Assembly: GCA_048013815.1 (NCBI GenBank)
Contig: CM106585.1
Location: forward strand, 21,886,001 to 21,950,000
Direction of reading: 5' to 3'
DNA length: 64,000 nt
Source: Setoptus koraiensis
Lineage: Eukaryota > Arthropoda
Part shown: positions 57,129 through 64,000 of the stretch, in pieces
How positions within the stretch are numbered: position 1 is the stretch's first letter
Layout: each line of letters opens with the position of its first letter
Notes under the pieces: model-generated
The model's input: only the letters and a program-made list of their open reading frames with translations
Databases searched by the model: none
What the model was told of the DNA's origin: nothing
Translations under genes and position numbers: made by a program

Positions 57129-59127
57129 CTCGAAGCTTAAGCTGTAAGCTCGTAAGCCAGCCTAACGTTGATAACGTTGATAACATTGATAACATGGTGC
57201 GTGTGTAATGATACACCTAGCGTGATTAAAGCGAGATAGAGATTAGATATGGAGATAACAAGACAAGGTGATATATGATTATCCGTGTCGTGTGCGCTTG
57301 CCATTTATTATCGTATATTAAGCACGCTTATTATACGACTCATTCATGAATGACCACTCACTTTGTTTGTGCTGCCTACTCGCTGCTCACTACGTACACT
57401 CACCGTTCACTAGTGACACTCACGTGAAACGTCAAGCCAGCCAACTGTCAAGCAAATGAATCACCTGTTGCCTGTGTATGGGTGGTCCCGTCAATGAACG
57501 TTCAAGCCACCACAACAGAAACACGTAACAAAGTGGCCACAAATGATGCAAGCCGGCTCTTGCTTATACGGCAACAACGGTTGTTGTTGCGTAACCGTTG
57601 CAACTCGTTACCCGTTTCCCGTTACTCGTTACTCGTTACGACAGGCATGCAATAGCCATTGTTTTGTTGGCTCGCTCTTTGCCGTCTCTCGTTGCTGCTC
57701 TCTCTCTCTCTCTGCCCGTCTGTCTCACTAGTTGCCGGTCTCGCCACTAGTCGTCGGTCTGGCCACTAGTCGCCAGTCCCATAGCTGCTCGCATAGCCAG
57801 TCCTAGTAGCCGGCCTCGCCGCCAGCCTCGCCGCCAGTCGCGCCGCCACAGTCGGTCGGCCGCCATTATGCCGTTATTATAATGCCTGGCCAAGGTGAAT
57901 ACACAAGCGCACACAATAACTACGAGCCACTATAAGCTGATTGCTCGTTTTGTTGCGTAACAGCAGCCACCGACAAGCGCACTTTCGCTCTCTTTTGAGC
58001 CCCGTTGGCTGCCGTTATCCGGCGCTACCCGCTCGCCTGGCCCAGTCACTGGTCGCCTAGCCGAGCCACTGCTCACCTGGCCGAGTCGCCCCGAGTTGCA
58101 CTGGCCGTCGGTTGGGCAGTTAATGAATGTGGCCGGGTTTTAATTTGCATTTATGCTCTCTCATTAGTGTATTGTACCTACTGTGGCTGCTGTTGCTGCC
58201 GGTGTCTTTGTTGATATTTGTATTTATGTGCGCTGTTTGTTTGGTTCGCGGCGGCCGATGCCGTGCTCCGTGCCCATTTGCGAGCGCCACAGACCGACCG
58301 GCCCGCTGGCTCGATCTCTTGGAATGCATCGGATTGCCCGGATAGGCCAGCCAGTTGCATTTCGATTGTATCCAAGTGGCTGGCTGGCCGGCTCGACTCG
58401 GACGGCGACTCCCTTATCACTTTTCATTAGTCGCCCTTTGCCACTTGCCACTCGCCACTCGCAATGCCAGTGATCGCCGGTCGCCCGTCTGATCCGATTA
58501 CAGATCAAACCGGATGAGCCGGCCAGCTGACCGGGCTGGCAGGCAACAAGTTGGCGCTGGTCAGCTCACGGGTCGGCCAGTGAACGTACGTGATAGGTGT
58601 ACAACAGTTATTATATAACTACTTAGGGCACTAGTTAGTTAGTTAGCGACGTGGCCAAAAGTGCAATGTGAGCACACGAGATACCAACACAAAACAGCAC
58701 ACAAAACAGCACAAACAAATAGCCAGACAGACAAATATCAAGCCCAACAAATTCAATTCATTCATATTCAATAAACAACAGCAACATAACATTTACACAG
58801 CTATAATCACAAGTATTCACAACTGTTCACAACTATTCTCAGGTATTCCCAGGTATTCTCAGGTATGTTAGTCAGAGAGTCAGCGAGTGAGCGAGTCAGT
58901 GAGTCAGTTAGTCGGTTAGTCAGTTGGTTAGTTGGCTAGTTTGCTAGTTGGACACACGCACTTGCACTTGTTAGTGCGACACCATCAGCTGTTGTTGTTG
59001 TTGTTGTTGTTGCTGTTTGCTAATTGATATGTTACGTAATATAAGTGTGCAATTGCGCTTTGATTGATGGTCGCGCGCCCGCTCACTGGCAAGCTCACTG
59101 ACAGTGCAACCACTGGCCAGACTGACA

Positions 59128-59176
59128 CTTGTAACTTGCAAGTTGTAAGTTGCAAGTTGTAACTTACAAGTTGTAA
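59128..59176. repeat. seven tandem heptamers of CTTGTAA/GTTGCAA type
   Basis: Forty-nine bases parse into seven 7-bp units that alternate CTTGTAA, CTTGCAA, GTTGTAA, GTTGCAA and CTTACAA forms. Unit variants are partly reverse complements of each other, so the array can fold on itself. Confidence 0.75.
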
Positions 59177-62100
59177 GGCGACTCGCAGGCAACAGCAGCC
59201 AGCGACACATAGGCACCGTCCATCTGACCTGTTGCTGGCTGCAATTGATTGCGGCAGCAATAATACCATCACTGGCAATTCACATTTAAATGTAAATTTG
59301 AATTTTGATTTAAATTAAAATGCTATTCCGTCTAACAATCCATTCACAGCCATTCAGGCGCCGTCCGGGTATCTGGCGGTCAACTGTGCCAGCCGCACTC
59401 CCACCGTCGACACCCGCACCGTCGACAGTCCGACCGCTGATACCCGACCGTTGATACTGTGAATAGCACAGATCAGCACGGCGCTAGCTGCGCCGATTTT
59501 TGGGCCGACACCGGGCCAGTTATATGTCACAATTATACACATGTATGCAACAATTATGTAATGCGTTTGCGCACGTAGCTGCGCGTTTATCAACAGGTGA
59601 GACAGGCGAGACAGGTGAGACAGGTGAGTAGTCGAGCAGGTGAGCAGTTGGACAGGAAATGGTCGTCATGCAAGGGTTATTGTCACTGTTGTGTGAGTGT
59701 GCGCGTCACAATTATAAATTGCCGGCTAAATCGCTGGCTTTGCTAGCTAGTTGTTAGTTGACAACAATTAACAGCGGCACAAAAATCAGCTGATGATGCT
59801 GTTGTTGAGATGCTGCTGCTGCTGCTGGCAATAATTCGCTAATAGACGATTACTTAGATTAGTTAGATTAGCCAGTCATTTAGTCAGTCAGTCAGTCAGT
59901 CAGTCTGACAAACTTTGTCAGTTGGTTGGTTAATGATTCGCGCAATCAGCGCGCAATCAGCGCACAATCAGCGCACAATGGCGAGTCAGCGAACCGGCGC
60001 TGTCAGCAGTTGGATTGGCTGACTTTGTTGAGATATTCACAATCTGAATAAACACACAGAACGCACAAGCGTGCATGGCAAGCTAATGCGCAGATATTAG
60101 AGAAATTGCATGAACGGGCGCTGCAGCACAATTAGCGGGTTGCATGAGTGAGGGGCGTACAATGGCCAGTTAGCAGCAAACGGTTGTTTGTTTGTTTGTT
60201 TGTTTGGTCGGCTGTCAATGTTTGTCGACGACGATGGGTCCGATCATATGTTTGCCTTATCAAATGGCTCTTTGCTATTTGCGAGTTGCGCAACCCGCAA
60301 AATAAAGAGCCGCCAAAATTAAGAGCGCACCCCATTAATAATCATCCGGCAAGCTAGTGTGCGCTTGCCGGCTGCACCCGCAAACGCAAACCAACTAACC
60401 GAGCCAACCGAGCCAACCGAGCCAACCGAGCTAACTGAACTAACAAGCGAAACGAGCGAAACGAGCGCACCGAACGGATTGAGCGAAACAACCAATTGCA
60501 ACAGCTCACCCGAACGAGCCTCACCTGTGCTCACCTTCGCTCACCTGTACTCGGCCGAGTCTGTGCTCACCTGTACCCAGCTGAGACTGTGCTCAGCTGT
60601 GCCGAGTGTGGCCAATGTGTGATGCTCGCGGTGTGTCGGCTGGAGAAGAATGAGCAATAAACAAACGGCGAGCCGTAACTAAACACACTCACGTCTAATT
60701 AACATCGCTGGCTGTTTGTCGTGTCAATGAGTAACGGTGAACAACAACAATTATCGCTGTGCTAGCTATCAAACTATCACTAATGTACTAATAGTAATAG
60801 TAATATTAGTAAGTGTTGTTGTGTCGCCCGCAACAGCGCCACTTTGTTAGCCACTTTCAGTGCAACGCCAGTCAATGGGGCAGTGGCCGCCAATAGTAAA
60901 GGCCAATAGTAAAGGCAGCGGATAAGGCCGACACAGCCGATAGGCCAGACAAGGCGACAAGGGAGCAAAGGGGAGAAAAGGGGAGCAGAGGGGAGCAGGC
61001 CAACAGGAAATGAAAGCGAAAGCTGATTTCGATGATTGTCGATGATTCGAGACAAACTCTCGCATTTACATTTGTTAGTCAGACTGTTGTCAGTGTCTGA
61101 CTAAATCAGAAGCTATTTCAGCTCGCGTTACTTGGTCGCATTAGCCGTTTGCAGATGCTTTGTCAGCCCTTTGCCAACTCAGCGACCTGTCGACAACTTT
61201 CAGTTTGTGTTCAGTTTGGCACGGATTGCACGAACTCGGTGCCGCCATCATCGTCATCGCTGAATCAACACGAGCTCTGAATCAACACGAGCAGTGAGTT
61301 AACACGAGCTTCGATTGGCGCCCCCTGGCGTCCCCCCAGCCAGCCAGCCTGCTCGAGAGACCAAGGGCTGCGCAGCGAGTTTGTTATTGTATTACCGGTA
61401 TATATTCACAAGTCAGTATTCACAGCCAGTAAATGCTGTCAGTGACTATCTAAATACTTGTGTACCTAAGGATACAAGTGTGTATGTGTTGTGTTGCGTG
61501 TGAGTGTGGCCAGAGTTTGTTAACGGTGCCGCGAAAAGCAGTCAGTGGCGCCAACAATTGAAAAGTCATGAATCACAGCTCAAATTAATGCGCGATTCTG
61601 TGCCACTTTGCACTGTAGAGTTGCCAGTCTGCAGTTGGCAGTCTACAGTTGAGAGTCTGTAGTTGAGAGCCAGGAATCTGAAGTTTGGAGTATTAAGTTT
61701 TGAGCGACTCGCAACGTGTCGGCTCGTTCGCAAGCCACACATCGAAACCAATCGAAACGAAAATAGCTTGCCAGCGAACGGCTCGCCCGAGGAGCGAAAA
61801 TAAGGCTGGGCCCCGTGGCAGAAGCTGGCGAGCGCATGCTAATTGATAACAATTGGTTGGTATAATCAACCTTGAATTAATCAACTGGCACTATCGCCAC
61901 AATCAGCTGTGACTACAGCCTGACACAGGCTGCGAGTTACACCCATACCCAGATACACAACAAGTTGAACTAACAACCGTTAGCTGGCTGGTGTGAGTTA
62001 GTCACAGTTGGTTAGTACCAACAAGCTTGCCACACACAGCTGATTTAGGTGTGTTTGAGCTGTTAGTTAGTGAGTTGTAAGCGACTGATTCGAATCGCTC

Positions 62101-62338
62101 TGACTCATTGTCAGCTAGGCACACAAACGACACAAACGAATTACGCTAAGACGCTTGTGTTAATGGAGGCTAATGGTGGCTAATGGTGGCAACCAATCAC
62201 AAGCAACTACATAATACTACATGTAAAGCTAACTAGTGCTAGATCGTGTCGCTCTCGCACTCGGCTCAAAATTATAAATAGCGCGATGAAATTGCAGCAA
62301 CTGCTCGATTTGCAGCGGCATTGTGTTGGTATGCCCAG

Positions 62339-62441
62339 CACAATTCATTCATCTTTTCACAGTTGATTCATTCATCTTTTCGCAGTTGATTCATTCATCT
62401 CTTCGCAGTTGATTCATTCATCTTTTCATAGTTGATAGTTG
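62339..62441. repeat. four tandem units of about 23 bp (ATTCATTCATCTTTTC)
   Basis: Four units share ATTCATTCATCT[TC]TTC followed by a CAGTTG-type linker, differing by single bases, and end in a short GTTGATA repeat. Confidence 0.85.
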
Positions 62442-62645
62442 ATAGTTGTAACAATGACCGCCACTCAACAATGGCTCAGCAAAACTTTTGTGTGTCGACT
62501 TGATAAGACGGGCTAGCCAAACCGCTATCTATTTATATATTTATACATTTACAGTAGTTACATATTTGTAAATTGTGCTCTTGTGTGTGTTCGCATGCGC
62601 ACTCGACAACAGGTGACAGGCTCGACAGCGGCAAACAAACACCAA

Positions 62646-62743
62646 TCGCGCGCGTTTGTTGACAATTGTGCGCGTTTGTTGACAGTTGCGCGTGCGTTGA
62701 CAGTTGCGCGTGTGTTGACAATTGCGCGCGTTTGTTGTCAGCT
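62646..62743. repeat. five tandem units of about 19 bp (GCGCGTTTGTTGACAATT)
   Basis: Five near-identical units of GCGCGT.[TC]GTTGACA[AG]TT form, with no unique spacers between them. Confidence 0.85.
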
Positions 62744-63255
62744 GATGCGAGCCATCATTTGACAGCTCACAGTGGCTGACAGTGTTGCAGAGTCGACAAT
62801 CTCAACGGTTGTCGGCAGCATATCTTGCGATGGCTAGACAGTGTCGGCTAGACAGTGTCGAGTGGTACACAGTGCCCTTACAACACTGTGTTAGACACTG
62901 TGTAGTGATGTCACAGTGACATTGTCAAATAATAATCGACTCGAATGAGAATGCAAAACATCAACAAACAATCAAGTGACAGTTCACTTGTCACCTGACT
63001 CTTGTCACTTGTCACTTGACTGGAAAGCCGTACTACTTACATGCCCACATTTGCTGTTTGCTGTTTGTTGTCAGTGACAGCACAATGCAGCAGTATGCCG
63101 ATATGTCACTGTTGGTCAGCTGTTGACAACAGCGTTGTTGCGACGCGTTACCTTTTGTGCCAACTTGTGCCAAGCTGCTGCGACAGGTGGCGCAAGTAAC
63201 CTGACGCTGATATCAGGTGAGCCATATTAACAGGTGAGTGTGAGTGGCAAGTGCC

Positions 63256-63288
63256 TATAAATAGCTTTGGCCACATGCAAACATCAGT
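63256..63288 (+). promoter_or_regulatory. orphan core promoter: TATA box plus TCAGT initiator
   Basis: TATAAATAG begins at 63256 and an initiator TCAGT lies at 63284-63288, 30 bp from the TATA T to the initiator A, the standard arthropod geometry. No coding start follows within the remaining 700 bp, so the transcript would have a long 5' UTR or splice beyond the window edge. Confidence 0.6.
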
Positions 63289-64000
63289 AGCTGGTCAGCA
63301 GCAGCTAGGTTAGTGGCGTGCGTTTGTCCGTTATATCACCGTTAATCCGTTAGTGCAAGTCAGTTTTACTCGTTCGGCTGGCCCACGGCCAAACAGCAAC
63401 AACAACAACTAAACAGTGATTACCTAAACAGCTGACCAGGCTAAACGGCTGAACAGGTGACTGGTGGTGGCCGGCAAGTAACGGCTAATGTCCGATTGAC
63501 ATGAACACACACACACACTGACTAATTCAATTTGATGCCGAAATGTAAATCAACGTTAAACGTTGTATGCTGTTACGCATGATGGTTTCGTTATCAGTGT
63601 TGGCTGCTCGCTACAAGTAGCCGCTAACAAACTAATAGCAAGCCAAGTAACGGTCAACCAACAAACTGCCAGTGACAGGCTAACAAACTGTCAGAGCAAC
63701 AAGCTCGAGACAAGATGCCGTGCGCAGATTGAGTCGTCACAACGTTATCTCTGATTTGTCCATTACGCTAATTGAATTGATTGTTGTCGTTGTTTGTCTT
63801 GTGAGCGCTTGTCTATTCGCTACAAGTTTGTGTGTATGTGACATATGTTTTGGGATTTCAACAAATTGGGATTTCGGCAAATGCAATCAATGTCAGAGAG
63901 TTTGAGATTGTCGGGACATTTGCAGCGGCCAACCGGCACTTGATTTGCCGCTGCAAATGTGCACGAATCGGCCCATTGTCGGCACATTAGATAGATATTG
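63289..64000. other. possible 5' UTR or first intron of a gene beyond the right edge
   Basis: Downstream of the TATA/Inr pair. Frames of about 60 codons at 63563-63754 and 63720-63905 start with non-ATG codons or have no recognisable features, so no coding region is called. Confidence 0.35.

Larger units (their letters stand above)
55790..63250. other. gene desert dense in short tandem and inverted duplications
   Basis: No coding region is supported. The DNA is unusually rich in local duplications: a 14-bp inverted repeat at 55875-55888/55921-55934; CGGTTGTTTG units near 56380-56435; CCAAAGC heptamers at about 57086-57128; CCGCCAG runs near 57815-57850; GTTAGTC variants near 58865-58950; ACAGGTGAG units near 59595-59645; GAGCCAACC units at about 60401-60425; and AACACGAG units at 61265-61310. 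The pattern suggests recurrent slippage. Some of this may be intron or regulatory DNA of a gene beyond the right edge. Confidence 0.5.

Noticed and set aside
62646-62743. Regular short repeats resembling a CRISPR array
   Set aside because: Units are directly abutting with no unique spacers, in a eukaryotic genome; this is a minisatellite.
1-64000. Search by eye for retroelements, viral relics, transposases and toxin genes
   Set aside because: No reverse transcriptase, integrase, capsid, transposase or toxin motif was recognised; the inverted repeat at 55 kb has no associated protein.

Overview
The window is nuclear DNA from an animal, most likely an arthropod and possibly a mite. The genes are metazoan: Upf1, Usp22, Eml, Dcaf8, Wrap53, a FAAH2-type amidase, a neuron-navigator protein and a copper-only-SOD-repeat protein. 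Introns are few, mostly about 100-400 bp, with GT-AG ends. Proteins carry Gln/Asn runs encoded by CAA/AAC microsatellites. Two promoters have a TATA box 34 bp upstream of an arthropod-type TCAGT initiator and a third has the same pair 30 bp apart. The placement is inference; no species marker was read. No reverse transcriptase, integrase, transposase or viral gene was recognised.

Layout. 1-7 kb: 5' and coiled-coil exons of a neuron navigator (sickie-like) gene on the minus strand; its usual C-terminal AAA+ ATPase region is not in the window. 7-10 kb: no firm gene. 10.3-13.9 kb: single-exon secreted protein with six SOD-like modules, minus strand, followed at 14.0-14.5 kb by a decayed acidic repeat. 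14.5-21.3 kb: gene-poor, rich in microsatellites. 21.3-24.5 kb: single-exon EML microtubule-binding protein. 25.7-28.6 kb: three-exon USP22 deubiquitinase. 31.3-33.8 kb: three-exon FAAH2-like amidase. 34.5-39.2 kb: tandem duplication of an unrecognised single-pass membrane protein gene, with promoters, carrying a clear gene-conversion tract. 39.6 kb: tRNA-Leu(CAA). 40.1-44.4 kb: WRAP53 and DCAF8 in tandem on the minus strand. 47.9-50.9 kb: single-exon UPF1. 50.9-64 kb: about 13 kb without a convincing gene, built largely from short tandem and inverted duplications, with an inverted-repeat structure at 54.8-55.8 kb and a TATA/Inr promoter near the right edge.

The genes do not form one pathway. 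They are a chromatin deubiquitinase (SAGA), an RNA surveillance helicase, a telomerase/scaRNA factor, a ubiquitin-ligase receptor, two cytoskeletal proteins, a lipid amidase and secreted or membrane proteins of unclear role. The least explained material is the membrane protein pair with its His-rich juxtamembrane segment and recent gene conversion, the SOD-repeat protein that appears to have lost its copper sites, and the inverted-repeat locus at 55 kb.
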